Source of the DNA: Variovorax flavidus
Lineage (GTDB): Bacteria > Pseudomonadota > Gammaproteobacteria > Burkholderiales > Burkholderiaceae_C
DNA: 64,000 nt
Direction of reading: 5' to 3'
NCBI RefSeq assembly: GCF_030317145.1
Contig: NZ_JASZYE010000001.1
Location: 1,674,001-1,738,000 of the forward strand
The notes under the pieces were generated by a model, which saw nothing but the letters and a program-made list of their open reading frames with translations, was not told where the DNA came from and made no database searches. The first letter of the stretch is position 1. The number at the start of each line of letters is the position of its first letter. The position numbers and the translations under genes were made by a program. Below, piece after piece: positions 43,641 through 53,283 of this stretch.

Positions 43641-44600
43641 TCAGGCGTCCACTGGCGTGAGCAGCGGTGCGCCTGCGAAGTGCGCGCGCAGGTTGTCGAA
43701 GGTCAATTGCCCCATGGCTTCGCGCGTCTGCTTCGTGCCGCTGCCGATGTGCGGCGTCAGCACCACGTTCGGCATCGCGCGCAATTCCTCGGGCACGTTG
43801 GGCTCGTTCACGAACACGTCGAGTGCAGCACCGGCGATGACGCCGTCGCGCAGCGCATCGATCAGCGCCGGTTGATCGACGACGCTGCCGCGCGCCACGT
43901 TGATGAGGTAGCCATCGGGCCCAAGGGCCTGGAGCACGCGCGCATCGATCATCCCGCGCGTGCCGGCGCCGCCGGGCGTAATCACGATCAGGAAGTCAAC
44001 CACCGCCGCCAGCGATGCCGCGTCGGGGTAGTACGTGTAGTTGAGGTTTGGGCGCGGGGAGCGTGCCGTGTAGGCGATCTCCATCTTGAAAGCGGCAGCG
44101 CGATGCGCGATCGCCTGGCCGATGCGGCCCATGCCCACCACACCGAGCCTGCCGCCCGTGACCTTGCGGCTCAGCGCGATCGGACCGTTGGGCCATTCGT
44201 TCGCTCGCACGAACCGGTCCGCCTGCGGAATGCGGCGTGCCATTGCGATCATCAGCCCGATGGCGAGATCCGCCACGTCGTCATTGAGCACTTCAGGCGT
44301 GTTCGTCACCGGCACACCGCGCTCGTGCGCAGCGGCAACGTCGACGCCGTCGTAGCCGACGCCGAACACCGATATCACTTCGAGCGCCGGCAACTGGGCG
44401 ATCAACTCGCGCGGCACCTTGGCTTCACCGTTGGCAACCACGCCACGGATGCGCGGCGCGACGCCGGCGAATGCGGCAGGGTCGCTCACATGGATGCGGT
44501 CATGAACGGTGTATTCACGACGCAGCGCTTCCATGAGGAATGGCATCAGAGGCGCGACGACCAGCAGTTCCGGCCGTGCGCCGGCGTTGATCTCGCTCAT
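43641..44600 (-). CDS. D-2-hydroxyacid dehydrogenase (NAD(P)-dependent)
   Basis: A 319-residue oxidoreductase related to hydroxypyruvate/glyoxylate reductase. The Rossmann motif is GRLGVVGMGRIGQAIAHRAAAFKMEIAYTAR (about residues 145-175). The catalytic triad appears as R in INVARGSVVDQPAL, E in VFVNEPNVPEEL, and H in NVVLTPHIGSGT. The ATG overlaps the stop of the Bug protein gene by four bases. In this operon it likely reduces or oxidises a sugar-derived 2-keto or 2-hydroxy acid. Confidence 0.94.
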   Translation of the reverse strand: MSEINAGARPELLVVAPLMPFLMEALRREYTVHDRIHVSDPAAFAGVAPRIRGVVANGEAKVPRELIAQLPALEVISVFGVGYDGVDVAAAHERGVPVTNTPEVLNDDVADLAIGLMIAMARRIPQADRFVRANEWPNGPIALSRKVTGGRLGVVGMGRIGQAIAHRAAAFKMEIAYTARSPRPNLNYTYYPDAASLAAVVDFLIVITPGGAGTRGMIDARVLQALGPDGYLINVARGSVVDQPALIDALRDGVIAGAALDVFVNEPNVPEELRAMPNVVLTPHIGSGTKQTREAMGQLTFDNLRAHFAGAPLLTPVDA

Positions 44601-45574
44601 GCCTTGATTCCCAGCTTCTGCACGAGCTGCTTGAAGTATTCGTGGTCGCGCTGCATTGCCTGTCCGAAGGCTTCGGCATCGAGGTACGCGAAGCCGAGGT
44701 TGAGCTTCTCGAGCTGTTCGCGAAGCATGGGCTCCTCGGCCGCCTTGCGTGCGGCCGTGCGCAGCGTCGTCACGATGTCGGGCGGCGTGGCCTTGTGCAC
44801 GGCGAGGCCGCGCCACGTTCCGATCGACAGGTCGATGTTGCGTTCCTTCAAGGTCGGCACCTTGTCGAAGGCCTTCAATCGCTGGTCGGCCATGACGGCG
44901 AGCATCTTCAGCTTGCCGCCCTGCACGTGCGCCGCCACCTCACCGGGACTCACTGCGACCGCGTCGATGTGGCCACCCAGCAGTGCCACCACACCCGGCG
45001 CCGCCCCCTGGTAGGGCACATGGTTGAACTTGACCCCGGTCTTGTCTTCGAGGCCCGCGGCAGCAAGATGCCAGATCGAACCGTTGCCGGAGTTGCCGAC
45101 CTTCATCTCGCCGGGCTTCGCCTTCGCGGCGGCGAGGAATTCCTCGATCGTGTTCCACGGTGCCTCAGTGCGCACGGTGATGGCCGACGGGTCGGCGTTG
45201 AGGCGCGCAACAGGCTGGAAGTCCGCGTAGGTGAACTTCGAGAGACCGAGGTGCGGAAGGATCACGAGCTCCGCGATCACCACGCTCACCTTGTAGCCGT
45301 CAGGCTTGCCATTGAGCACATCGCTCATGCCGACCACGCCGCTCGCGCCCGGTTTGTCGTTCACGACCATGGGCTGCGGGAAGTGCTTCTTGACGGCTTC
45401 CGAGAAGGCGCGGGCCAGCGCATCCGTGCCGCCACCGGCGGACGCAGGCACCACGAGCTCCACGGGCTTGGTCGGGAAGTCGTTGGCTCTCACCGAGAAA
45501 GCCACTGGCAGCATTGCCGCGGCACCCAGGCCCTGCAGCATGCGCCGGCGCCTTGCGTTCATCGAATGGGGCAT
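44597..45574 (-). CDS. Bug family periplasmic binding protein with Tat-like signal
   Basis: A 325-residue solute receptor. The start at MPHSMNARRRRMLQGLGAAAMLPVAFSVRA is supported by an AGGAGA ribosome binding site; the arginine cluster before the hydrophobic stretch suggests Tat export. Bug signatures are FPTKPVELVVPASAGGGTDALARAF and VVNDKPGASGVVGMSDVLNGKPDGYK. It is the first gene of the Bug-dehydrogenase-gntR run and has an operator-like palindrome upstream. Ligand unknown, perhaps a sugar acid. Confidence 0.92.
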   Translation of the reverse strand: MPHSMNARRRRMLQGLGAAAMLPVAFSVRANDFPTKPVELVVPASAGGGTDALARAFSEAVKKHFPQPMVVNDKPGASGVVGMSDVLNGKPDGYKVSVVIAELVILPHLGLSKFTYADFQPVARLNADPSAITVRTEAPWNTIEEFLAAAKAKPGEMKVGNSGNGSIWHLAAAGLEDKTGVKFNHVPYQGAAPGVVALLGGHIDAVAVSPGEVAAHVQGGKLKMLAVMADQRLKAFDKVPTLKERNIDLSIGTWRGLAVHKATPPDIVTTLRTAARKAAEEPMLREQLEKLNLGFAYLDAEAFGQAMQRDHEYFKQLVQKLGIKA

Positions 45575-45645
45575 GGAATGTCTCCTGCTAAACCGGCTTC
45601 GAGGTCGAATCACCACTCGACAACGCCGGTCTGCAGCGCTGTCGA

Positions 45646-45667
45646 TTCAAATCATATGATGATTGAA
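45646..45667. promoter_or_regulatory. Candidate GntR operator: ATCATATGAT palindrome
   Basis: A perfect 10-bp palindrome ATCATATGAT (45651-45660) is flanked by TTCAA on the left and TTGAA on the right, forming an extended imperfect inverted repeat. It lies about 80 bases upstream of the Bug gene start, in the only gap before the operon that encodes a FadR-type GntR regulator. Assignment is by position and site style. Confidence 0.5.
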
Positions 45668-45697
45668 TTCGATGCCCGGCAGGACAAACCCTGATGG

Positions 45698-47197
45698 TCA
45701 GGGCGCAGCAAAAGGAGGCGCTTTCGCGCGCACCACGAACCGACCCGCACGCGCACCGGTGGCGCGCCCGCCGGCGGTGTAGCTCAGCACACCATTGACC
45801 CACACGCGCTCGATGCCTTCGCTCAACTGGCGCGGCTGCTCGAAGGTCGCGCCGTCCTTCACGCGCAGCGGATCGAACAGCACGACGTCGGCCATGTAGC
45901 CCGCCTTGATCAGCCCACGCTCGCCGATGCGGAAGCGCGCGGCAGACATGCCCGTCATCTTGTGGATCGCCTGTTCGAGCCGCAGCAGGCCCTTCTCGCG
46001 CCAGTAGCTTGCAAGCACGCGAGGAAAGGCGCCCCACAGGCGCGGGTGCGGCCGCTCGTCGTGCGGCAGGCCATCGGAGCCGATCATCGACAGCGGATGC
46101 GTGATCACGCGCTGCACGTCGTCTTCACGCATCTGGAAGTAACAGGCGTTGCCAGGCTTCAAACGCACGGCAGCTTCCTTTTGCGATACGCCCCATTCCG
46201 CGGCGATATCTGCGAGGTAGCGCCCGCCCACCTCGGGATGCGGATGGCTGCCGGTGATGAGGATGTCGATGACGCCGTCGACCAGATCCTCGCGCAGCAC
46301 GGTGGAGCCCGCGGTGTACGGGTAGACGTCCATGCCGATCTCCTGGCCGCGTGCCAGTTCCTCGATGAGCGGCAAGGTCTCGCGCGTGCGGCCCCAGTTG
46401 TCGGGGCCGGCGCACTTGTGGTGCGAGACGACGAGCGGCAGGCCGGACTGGCGAGCGGTCAACGCGGCTTCCTGCAGGGCTGGAAGAATGCCGGCCAGTT
46501 CGTCTCGAATGTGGGTTGCATAGACGCCCCCATTGCGTGCGGCCACGCTGGCCACCGCGACGAGTTCATCGACGTCGGCCGCATAGGCTTCCTCGTAGAA
46601 CACGCCCGAAGACAAGCCCAGCGCGCCTGCATCCATGGCCTCCTGCATGTCGGCTGCCATCGCGGCGCGCTCGGCCTCGTTGGCCGCACGGTCCAGTGCG
46701 GGCATGTGACGCATGCGCAGTGCAGTGTGTCCGAGGAGCGCTGCGACATTGACGCCGGGCCGGGCTGCATTCACCGCGTCGGCATAGGCGCGCATCGTCG
46801 CGTGGCGAAACTGCCCGCGGCCCAGCAGCGAAAGCGGCGCGAGCGGCGCATCGGTCACCACGGGCGCGAGCGAGATGCCGCAGTTGCCGACGATCACCGT
46901 GGTCACGCCCTGCGACAGCTTGGGCAGCATGTCGGCCTTCTCGATGGCCGCAGCATCGTCGTGCGTGTGCACGTCGATGAAGCCGGGCGCGATGACAAGG
47001 TCCGTGCAATCGATCTCCTGCACCGTGCCGCGTTCGCGGAGGCCCGCCAGCATTTCAGGAGGCGTACCGCCGGGCGCGGCGACGGAGGCGATGCGTTCGC
47101 CGACCAGCAGCACGTCGCCGAGCCAGCCCGGCCTGTCGCTGCCGTCGACGATCTGGCCGCCCTTGAGGAGCGTGGGCTGAGTGTCTTGCATGGTCAT
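45698..47197 (-). CDS. N-acyl-D-amino-acid deacylase (D-aminoacylase) family amidohydrolase
   Basis: A 499-residue metal-dependent enzyme that releases D-amino acids from N-acyl-D-amino acids. Zinc ligands are visible as GFIDVHTHDD (HxH, about residues 69-78), the D-aminoacylase cysteine in IVGNCGISLAP, histidines in VVSHHKCAG, and aspartate in MIGSDGLPHDERPHPR. Two in-frame ATGs (47197 and 47191) are possible; the first overlaps the regulator's stop. It is the last gene of the eight-gene leftward operon with a peptide transporter and deaminase. Confidence 0.93.
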   Translation of the reverse strand: MTMQDTQPTLLKGGQIVDGSDRPGWLGDVLLVGERIASVAAPGGTPPEMLAGLRERGTVQEIDCTDLVIAPGFIDVHTHDDAAAIEKADMLPKLSQGVTTVIVGNCGISLAPVVTDAPLAPLSLLGRGQFRHATMRAYADAVNAARPGVNVAALLGHTALRMRHMPALDRAANEAERAAMAADMQEAMDAGALGLSSGVFYEEAYAADVDELVAVASVAARNGGVYATHIRDELAGILPALQEAALTARQSGLPLVVSHHKCAGPDNWGRTRETLPLIEELARGQEIGMDVYPYTAGSTVLREDLVDGVIDILITGSHPHPEVGGRYLADIAAEWGVSQKEAAVRLKPGNACYFQMREDDVQRVITHPLSMIGSDGLPHDERPHPRLWGAFPRVLASYWREKGLLRLEQAIHKMTGMSAARFRIGERGLIKAGYMADVVLFDPLRVKDGATFEQPRQLSEGIERVWVNGVLSYTAGGRATGARAGRFVVRAKAPPFAAP

Positions 47198-48096
47198 GGC
47201 CTCTCGTCGTTGGTCTCTGTGGCGCCCGAATACTCGGCGCTGTCGAAGCCGTGCTTGTGCAGCAGTTGCTTGAACTGCTGCAGCCCGCGCGTTGCGACGG
47301 GGCCGAGCTTTTGCGCAAGCCGCACCATCAGGATCTCGATCACCACGAGGTGCGCGAGGTAGGCCTCGGTGCCGACGCGCATCACCGCATCCTGCGGCAC
47401 CGACACGGCGAGCACGAGGTCCGCGATCTCGGCCAGTTGCGTATCGGGCTGCGTCAACGCCACCACCGTGGCACCCTGCGATCGTGCGAAGCGCGCCGCC
47501 TCCAGCGTGTAGGGCATGCGCCCCACGTGCGAGATGACGAAAGCCACGCCATCGGGCCCCAAGGTGCTGGCCGACACCAGCTGCTGGTGCGCGTCGAAGA
47601 TCGCGTTGGACGTGCATCCGAGCCTGAACAAGCGGCTCTGCAGCTCGCTTGCCATGAAGGTGGATGCCGCACCCACCGAATAGCAATCGATGCGCCGCGC
47701 GGCGGCCAGCCGTGTCGCGACTTCGTCCAGCACGGCGACGTCGATGCGCCGGCCGAGTTCGGTCAACGAGGACACGGCCGCATGGATGATCTTGCTGGTC
47801 ACGTCGCCCGCGCTGTCTTCCGCCAGCACGCTGCGGTGAAGGTACGAGCCCGTGACCGCCAGATCCTGCGCCAGCGCCAGCATGAATTCGCGTACCGACT
47901 CGAAGCCGAAGCTGCGGCAGGTCCGCACGATGGTCGGCATCGAGACACCGGCTTGTTGCGCGAGTTGCTCCACCGTGGCGGCGACGGCGGCGCGCGGGTC
48001 TTCGAGCACGCATTGCACGACGCTGCGCTGCGCGGCTGGCAATCCGGCCATGCGCTCGCGCAGGCGCTGCAGGAGATGGGCTGCGGAGTCGTTCAT
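47194..48096 (-). CDS. MurR/RpiR family regulator (HTH plus SIS domain)
   Basis: A 300-residue regulator. The N-terminal HTH_6 domain spans about residues 1-80 (LPAAQRSVVQCVLEDPRAAVAATVEQLAQQAGVSMPTIVRTCRSFGF). The SIS domain, which binds phosphosugars, covers about 120-260 with CYSVGAASTFMASELQSRLFRLG and AFVISHVGRMPYTLEAARFARSQGATVVALTQ. The ATG at 48096 follows AGGTG; a GTG three codons upstream is the alternative. It lies inside the operon it probably controls, between deaminase and deacylase genes. TGTAAT-N3-ATTACA sites before the operon match the site type of RpiR-family HexR. Confidence 0.92.
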   Translation of the reverse strand: MNDSAAHLLQRLRERMAGLPAAQRSVVQCVLEDPRAAVAATVEQLAQQAGVSMPTIVRTCRSFGFESVREFMLALAQDLAVTGSYLHRSVLAEDSAGDVTSKIIHAAVSSLTELGRRIDVAVLDEVATRLAAARRIDCYSVGAASTFMASELQSRLFRLGCTSNAIFDAHQQLVSASTLGPDGVAFVISHVGRMPYTLEAARFARSQGATVVALTQPDTQLAEIADLVLAVSVPQDAVMRVGTEAYLAHLVVIEILMVRLAQKLGPVATRGLQQFKQLLHKHGFDSAEYSGATETNDERP

Positions 48097-48105
48097 CCCG
48101 GACAC

Positions 48106-49377
48106 CTAGAAACGCGTGCTGATGGCGCCGGTCACGGCCCAGTCGTCCTCGACGAGCGCCAGCCAGCGCCACTTGTCGAAGGTGGTGCAAGGGTGCGAGA
48201 TGCCCAGCGCGACGCGGTCGCCGACCTGGGGCACCGGGCCCGTCGGGTCGAAGCGCAGATAGGCGTGCTGGTCGTTCAGCGCACTGATCGTCCAGCCCGC
48301 AGGCACGTCGACGGCGCTGCGATCGCCACGCGGCGCATGGCACACCGGGATCGGCATTTCGAGATCGTAGGAAATGTCCCGTCGGCCGCAGGTCAGCAGC
48401 GCCAGGCCCGGCTCGGGCACCGACTGCACCATCGCCCAGACTTCGAGCGCGGCGCGAAGGGATTCATCCAGTCCTTCGCGCTTCTCCACCTGCGCCAGGA
48501 AACGTGCGTAGTTGCCGTTGTCATGCGTGATGTAGCAGCCCGAGCGCAACACGCCCTGCACGGGCCGCGAGAGACCTTGAGCGCGCAGCAGCGGCACGAC
48601 GAGGTCGAACACCGCCGACCCGCCGGCCGTCAGCATCACGGTGTCGTCACAGAAGTAGTTCCCGGCATCGCAAGAGCGAGCGACCTCGAGCACGCGGCCC
48701 ACCAGCGCCGTGACCTCGCGTGCGTCGTGCTCGCTGTCGCACCGGGCCAGGCCGCCTTCATAGCACTCGATGCCGCCGAGTTGCACGACCGTCGAACGCG
48801 AGATGGCGGCTGCCAGATCCAGCGCCTCATCCAGCGTGCGGCAGCCGGTACGCTGCCCGGGTATGCCGATCTCGATCAGCACGTCGAAGCAGCGCTTGCA
48901 TTCCCGGCGCCGCGCCCAGTCCTCGATCAGCGCCAGTTGGGCGAGCGAATCGACCAGGAACCAGACGCGCAGGTCGTTGTGCCCGGCCAGCAGCATGTCC
49001 AGCCCGTCGAGGTCGGCATCGCACATGACCTGGTTGGCGATGATGGCGCGGCGGGCGCCCGCCTCCACGCCGACGGAAAGTTGGTAGATGGTCGCGAAGG
49101 TCAGTCCCCAGGCACCGCCGGCCAACTGCTGCGCGAAGAGTTCGGGCGACATGGTGGTCTTGCCGTGCGGTGCCAGCGTCACGCCCTTGCGGTGCGCGTA
49201 GGCCTGCATCCACGCGATGTTGTGAGCGAGCGCCGAGCGGCGGATGACGGCCAATGGGTAGGACAGGTCATCGGCCAGCACATTCCACCCCTTCCGGCCG
49301 ATCTCGGCTCCGCGGCACGGCGCGGCCTCGAGCGGGTAGCTCTTGCTGCGGTGGTCCAGGATGAACTCTTCTGTCAT
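48106..49377 (-). CDS. PLP-dependent amino acid deaminase, D-serine dehydratase-like
   Basis: A 423-residue fold III PLP enzyme. The PLP lysine is in VTLAPHGKTTMSPELF (about residue 66). The alanine-racemase-like barrel runs to about 280 and the C-terminal D-serine dehydratase-like domain ends with LGISHPCTTFDKWRWLALV, whose His-x-Cys are the zinc ligands of this family. It likely deaminates D-serine, D-threonine or beta-hydroxy-D-aspartate, or cleaves them by aldol reaction. The start MTEEFILDHRSKSYP is used since the upstream frame is not conserved-looking. It follows the peptide ABC genes by 51 bases. Confidence 0.88.
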   Translation of the reverse strand: MTEEFILDHRSKSYPLEAAPCRGAEIGRKGWNVLADDLSYPLAVIRRSALAHNIAWMQAYAHRKGVTLAPHGKTTMSPELFAQQLAGGAWGLTFATIYQLSVGVEAGARRAIIANQVMCDADLDGLDMLLAGHNDLRVWFLVDSLAQLALIEDWARRRECKRCFDVLIEIGIPGQRTGCRTLDEALDLAAAISRSTVVQLGGIECYEGGLARCDSEHDAREVTALVGRVLEVARSCDAGNYFCDDTVMLTAGGSAVFDLVVPLLRAQGLSRPVQGVLRSGCYITHDNGNYARFLAQVEKREGLDESLRAALEVWAMVQSVPEPGLALLTCGRRDISYDLEMPIPVCHAPRGDRSAVDVPAGWTISALNDQHAYLRFDPTGPVPQVGDRVALGISHPCTTFDKWRWLALVEDDWAVTGAISTRF

Positions 49378-49428
49378 ATGTGTCCCTCTGTTGGATGTTC
49401 TTGATGATGGGCCAGGGCCGCGCAAAGA

Positions 49429-50418
49429 TCAAAGATCGTTGCGCCAGCACGCATGCCAGTGTCCGGGCCGGACTTCGCGCAGTTGCATGTCGGCGCCGGC
49501 GCATCGCTCCTCCGCGAGCGGGCAGCGCGTGCGAAAGACGCAACCCGAAGGCGGGTTCGCCGGGCTCGGCAGGTCGCCCTGCAGCAGCGGCACCACGCGC
49601 CGCTGCGCCGGGTCGGGGATGGGTGCCGCCGCCAGCAGCGCGCGAGTGTACGGATGCTGGGGATGGGCGTAGAGCGACTCGGTCGGGGCGATCTCCATCA
49701 CGCGGCCAAGGTAGAGCACCACCACGCGATCGCACAGGTACTCCACCACATCGAGATCGTGCGAGATGAAGAGCAGCGTGAGTCCCAACTGCTCCTTCAG
49801 TTCGCCCAGCAGGTTGACCACCTGCGCCTGAATCGACACGTCCAGTGCCGACAAGGGCTCGTCGGCCACGATGAACTGCGGCTCCACGGCCAGCGCGCGA
49901 GCGATGCCGATGCGCTGGCGCTGCCCGCCGGAGAACTCGTGCGGAAAGCGATCGGCATGTTCAGGGCGCAGGCCGACCTGCTGCAGCAACTGCTCGATGC
50001 GCGGCTTGCGCGCCGCGCCCTTGGCAAGCCCGTGCGTGTCCAGCGCTTCCGCCAGCACGTCGCGAATCCGCATGCGTGGATTGAGGCTGGCGTAGGGGTC
50101 CTGGAAAATGATCTGCACCTTGGAGCGCAGCGGCCGGAACTGCGATTGCGACAGCCCCGCCAGGTCCTGAGGCGCGGCATCGGACCCCTGCGGCTGGTAC
50201 AGCATCTGCCCGTCGGTCGGGTCGACGAGCCGCGTGAGCAGGCGGCCGATGGTGCTCTTGCCCGAGCCGGATTCGCCGACCAGGCCCAGCGTCTCGCCCT
50301 TGCGAATGGTGAAGCTCACGTCGTCCACCGCGCGCACCGGGTGGCTGCCCTTGCCGAAATACTTGCGCAGGTTGCGGATCTCGAGCAGGTTGTCGCTCGC
50401 CAATGATGCAGTCGTCAT
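49429..50418 (-). CDS. Dipeptide/oligopeptide ABC transporter ATPase (DppF/OppF-like)
   Basis: A 329-residue ATPase. The start [22 protein letters not shown] overlaps the DppD-like stop by four bases. Walker A is [16 protein letters not shown], the signature [17 protein letters not shown], Walker [19 protein letters not shown], and the C-terminal oligopeptide domain carries [14 protein letters not shown], the cysteine cluster that holds an iron-sulfur site in this subfamily. It is the second of two ATPases in the transporter. Confidence 0.95.
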   Translation of the reverse strand: MTTASLASDNLLEIRNLRKYFGKGSHPVRAVDDVSFTIRKGETLGLVGESGSGKSTIGRLLTRLVDPTDGQMLYQPQGSDAAPQDLAGLSQSQFRPLRSKVQIIFQDPYASLNPRMRIRDVLAEALDTHGLAKGAARKPRIEQLLQQVGLRPEHADRFPHEFSGGQRQRIGIARALAVEPQFIVADEPLSALDVSIQAQVVNLLGELKEQLGLTLLFISHDLDVVEYLCDRVVVLYLGRVMEIAPTESLYAHPQHPYTRALLAAAPIPDPAQRRVVPLLQGDLPSPANPPSGCVFRTRCPLAEERCAGADMQLREVRPGHWHACWRNDL

Positions 50419-51458
50419 GCCGCCTGCTCCTCGATGAAACCGATGCAGCGCACCTTGCGCTGGCCGCCTGCGGATTCGAGCAGAGGCATTTGCGAATCGC
50501 AGGCCTCGCGGCGATAAGAACAACGCGGCGCGAAAGCGCAGCCCGGAGGCGGGGCGAATGGGCTCGACACCTGGCCTGGAATCGCCACCAGCCGCGGCCG
50601 CTTGCCCGCCATGGCGGCGGGTGCACCACGGCGCCGCGCCACGCCTGGCAGGCAGGCCAGCAGGCCGCGCGTGTAGGGATGGTCCGGACGCGCAAAGAGA
50701 TCGTGCACGGGCGCCGATTCAACGATGCGGCCCGCATACATCACGGCGACCGCATCCGCGTACTGCGCCACCACCCCGAGGTTGTGCGTGACGAACAGCA
50801 TGCTCATGCCGGTTTCCTTCTGCAAGCGGCCCATCAGCGCAAGGATCTGCGCCTGGATGGTGACGTCGAGCGCGGTGGTCGGCTCGTCGGCGATCAGCAA
50901 TGTCGGATTGCAGGCCATCGCGAGGGCGATCATCACGCGCTGCCGCATGCCGCCGGACAGTTGATGCGGATATTCGTGGACCCGCTGCGCGGCGGCCGGG
51001 ATCTCCACCAGTTCCAGCATGCGCTGCGCGTGCGCGAGGGCCGCCTTGCGATCCATCCTGAGATGCAGCCGCACCGACTCCGCAATCTGCTCGCCGATGG
51101 TCAGCACCGGGTTGAGGCTGGTCATGGGCTCCTGGAAGATCATGCCCAATTCGTTGCCGCGCAGTGCGCGCTTCTCGGCCTCGGGCATCTCGAGCAGGTT
51201 CACCCGGCGGCCGTCGCGCCGCACGAACCACGCTTCTCCCTGCACCTGTGCGTGCGAGGTCTTCGCATGCAGCCCCATCAGCGTCAGGCTGGTGACGGAT
51301 TTGCCCGACCCCGATTCGCCCACCAGCGCCAGCGTTTCGCCGGGCCGGATCGCGAAGGACACATCGGCCACGCTCTGGATGCGGCCCGCCTCGGTGGCGA
51401 AAGACGTCGACAGCCCTTGCACTTCCAGGCGCGGGATCGTGAGGGTGTGAGTGTTCAT
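50415..51458 (-). CDS. Dipeptide/oligopeptide ABC transporter ATPase (DppD/OppD-like)
   Basis: A 347-residue ATPase with Walker [18 protein letters not shown], signature [17 protein letters not shown], Walker [19 protein letters not shown], switch histidine [13 protein letters not shown], and a C-terminal [14 protein letters not shown] cysteine cluster. An insertion around [15 protein letters not shown] is within the family's variation. It overlaps both neighbours by four bases. Confidence 0.95.
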   Translation of the reverse strand: MNTHTLTIPRLEVQGLSTSFATEAGRIQSVADVSFAIRPGETLALVGESGSGKSVTSLTLMGLHAKTSHAQVQGEAWFVRRDGRRVNLLEMPEAEKRALRGNELGMIFQEPMTSLNPVLTIGEQIAESVRLHLRMDRKAALAHAQRMLELVEIPAAAQRVHEYPHQLSGGMRQRVMIALAMACNPTLLIADEPTTALDVTIQAQILALMGRLQKETGMSMLFVTHNLGVVAQYADAVAVMYAGRIVESAPVHDLFARPDHPYTRGLLACLPGVARRRGAPAAMAGKRPRLVAIPGQVSSPFAPPPGCAFAPRCSYRREACDSQMPLLESAGGQRKVRCIGFIEEQAA

Positions 51459-52321
51459 GCGGCCTTCCTGAGCTTGGGATCGAGCAGGTCGCGCACGCCG
51501 TCACCCAGCATCTGCAGCGAGAGCGCGGTCAGCACGATGGCGAGGCCCGGACAGAAGATCGTCCAGAAAGCCTTGTCGGCGTATTCGAGGCTGCCGGCGA
51601 TCATGGTGCCCCAGGTCGGAATATCCGGCGGCACCCCCACGCCGAGGAACGACAACCCCGCTTCGGCCAGGATCGCGTACGCGAAGATGAAGGTCACCTG
51701 CACGAGGATCGGCGACATCAGGTTCGGCAGGATGTGCTTGCGCAGGATGCGCGGCGTGCGCACGCCGAGCGCGCGCGCCGCATCGACGAAGAGCAGCTCT
51801 CGCAACACCAGCGTGGTGGCGCGCACCACGCGTGCCACGCGCGGCGTGTACACGATGACCAGCGCGAGCATCACGTTCCACAGCGACACGCCGAGGATCG
51901 ACACCAGCGCGATGCCGAGCAGGATGTCTGGGAAGGACATCATCGCGTCGACCACGCGCATCATCGGCGCATCGAGTCGGCGGAAGAAGCCGGCCAGCAT
52001 GCCCATCAGCGTGCCGAAGAGCACGGCGCCGGCGGCGGTGACAAAGCCGATCAGCAGCGAGTAGCGCGCACCGTGCACGATGCGCAGCATGACGTCGCGG
52101 CCGAGTTCGTCGGTGCCGGCCCAATGGGTCCAGGATGGCGCGTGCAGGCGGTTGCTGATCTCGATGGCACCCGGGTCGGCATCCGAGATCCACGGATAGA
52201 TCACCGCCACGCCCACCACCAGCAGCAACACCAGCGCCGCGGCCAGCACGACCTTGCGCGAGAAAAGGCGACGCGCGACCGGCATTGCGCCACCGAATAA
52301 GGAAAAGACGGCCGCTTTCAT
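51455..52321 (-). CDS. Dipeptide ABC transporter permease (DppC-like)
   Basis: A 288-residue permease. The first helix VVLAAALVLLLVVGVAVIYPWI is followed by the DppC-type periplasmic loop with HWAGTDELGRDVMLRIVHGARYSL, and the coupling loop FVDAARALGVRTPRILRKHILPNLMSPILV. It partners DppB and overlaps dppB and dppD by four bases each. Confidence 0.95.
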   Translation of the reverse strand: MKAAVFSLFGGAMPVARRLFSRKVVLAAALVLLLVVGVAVIYPWISDADPGAIEISNRLHAPSWTHWAGTDELGRDVMLRIVHGARYSLLIGFVTAAGAVLFGTLMGMLAGFFRRLDAPMMRVVDAMMSFPDILLGIALVSILGVSLWNVMLALVIVYTPRVARVVRATTLVLRELLFVDAARALGVRTPRILRKHILPNLMSPILVQVTFIFAYAILAEAGLSFLGVGVPPDIPTWGTMIAGSLEYADKAFWTIFCPGLAIVLTALSLQMLGDGVRDLLDPKLRKAA

Positions 52322-53268
52322 TTCGACTCCAGCCGGATGCGCGGATCGACCAGCGTGTAGATGAAGTCGACGCCGAGGTTGATGAACACGTAGATCGCGG
52401 CGATCACCAGCAGCGTGCCCTGGATCACCGGGTAGTCGCGCCGCAGCACCGCGCGCACGACAAGGTTGCCGACGCCGGGCAGGTTGAAGACGGTTTCCGT
52501 CACCACCGTGCCGCCGATCATCAGTGCGAGCGTGAGGCCCAGCACGGTGACGATGGGCACCAGTGCGTTGCGCAGCACGTGCTTGACCATGATCACGTAC
52601 TCCGGCAGGCCCTTGGCGCGCGCGGTGCGCACGTAGTCCTCGCCGAGGATGTCGAGCATCGAGGCACGCGTGAAGCGGATGATCAGCGCTGAGTTCAGCA
52701 GGCCCAGCACCAGGGCGGGCAACAGCAGGTGGTGCAGGCGCTCATGCAGCGAAGCGCTGGGGTCCCCGTAGCCCGATGTCGGAAACCACCCGAGCTTGAC
52801 CGCGAAGAACTGGATCAGGATCAGCCCGAGCCAGAAGCTCGGGATGCTGGCGCCCAGCATCGCCACGCCGCTCACGGCCTGGTCGGCCGCGCTGCCGCGC
52901 CAGATGGCGGCCGCCATGCCGGCCGGGATGCCGATCAGCGCAGCGATGCCGACGGCGAACAGCGCGAGGAACATCGTCGGCTCGGCGCGCTCCATCAGCG
53001 CCTGCGCCACCGGGCGCTGGAGGAACAGCGACTGCCCGAGGTTTCCCTGAAGCAGTTCGCCCACCCACAGCACGAACTGCGTCGGCAAGGGCTTGTCGAG
53101 CCCGTACTGGATGCGGGCCTGGGCAATGTCCTCGGTGGTCGCCTGGTCGCCGAGGAGCAGCGCGACCGGGTCACCCGACGCCAGGCGCGTCAGCGCGAAG
53201 ACCAGTACGGCGACGATGGCGAGCACCACCACCGCCCCCGCCAGGCGGGTGAGCAAGAAACGCAACAT
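52318..53268 (-). CDS. Dipeptide ABC transporter permease (DppB-like)
   Basis: A 316-residue permease opening MLRFLLTRLAGAVVVLAIVAVLVFALTRL, followed by GDPVALLLGDQATTEDIAQARIQYGLDKPLPTQF, typical of DppB/OppB. The coupling loop is EDYVRTARAKGLPEYVIMVKHVLRNALVPIVTVLG. It is the second gene after the binding protein, 15 bases downstream. Confidence 0.95.
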   Translation of the reverse strand: MLRFLLTRLAGAVVVLAIVAVLVFALTRLASGDPVALLLGDQATTEDIAQARIQYGLDKPLPTQFVLWVGELLQGNLGQSLFLQRPVAQALMERAEPTMFLALFAVGIAALIGIPAGMAAAIWRGSAADQAVSGVAMLGASIPSFWLGLILIQFFAVKLGWFPTSGYGDPSASLHERLHHLLLPALVLGLLNSALIIRFTRASMLDILGEDYVRTARAKGLPEYVIMVKHVLRNALVPIVTVLGLTLALMIGGTVVTETVFNLPGVGNLVVRAVLRRDYPVIQGTLLVIAAIYVFINLGVDFIYTLVDPRIRLESK

Positions 53269-53283
53269 GAGGGTTCGCCGGGT

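Noticed and set aside
47198..48343. Upstream extension of the D-aminoacylase frame
   Set aside because: The extension lies over the RpiR gene and part of the deaminase gene in another frame; the true start is near 47191-47197.
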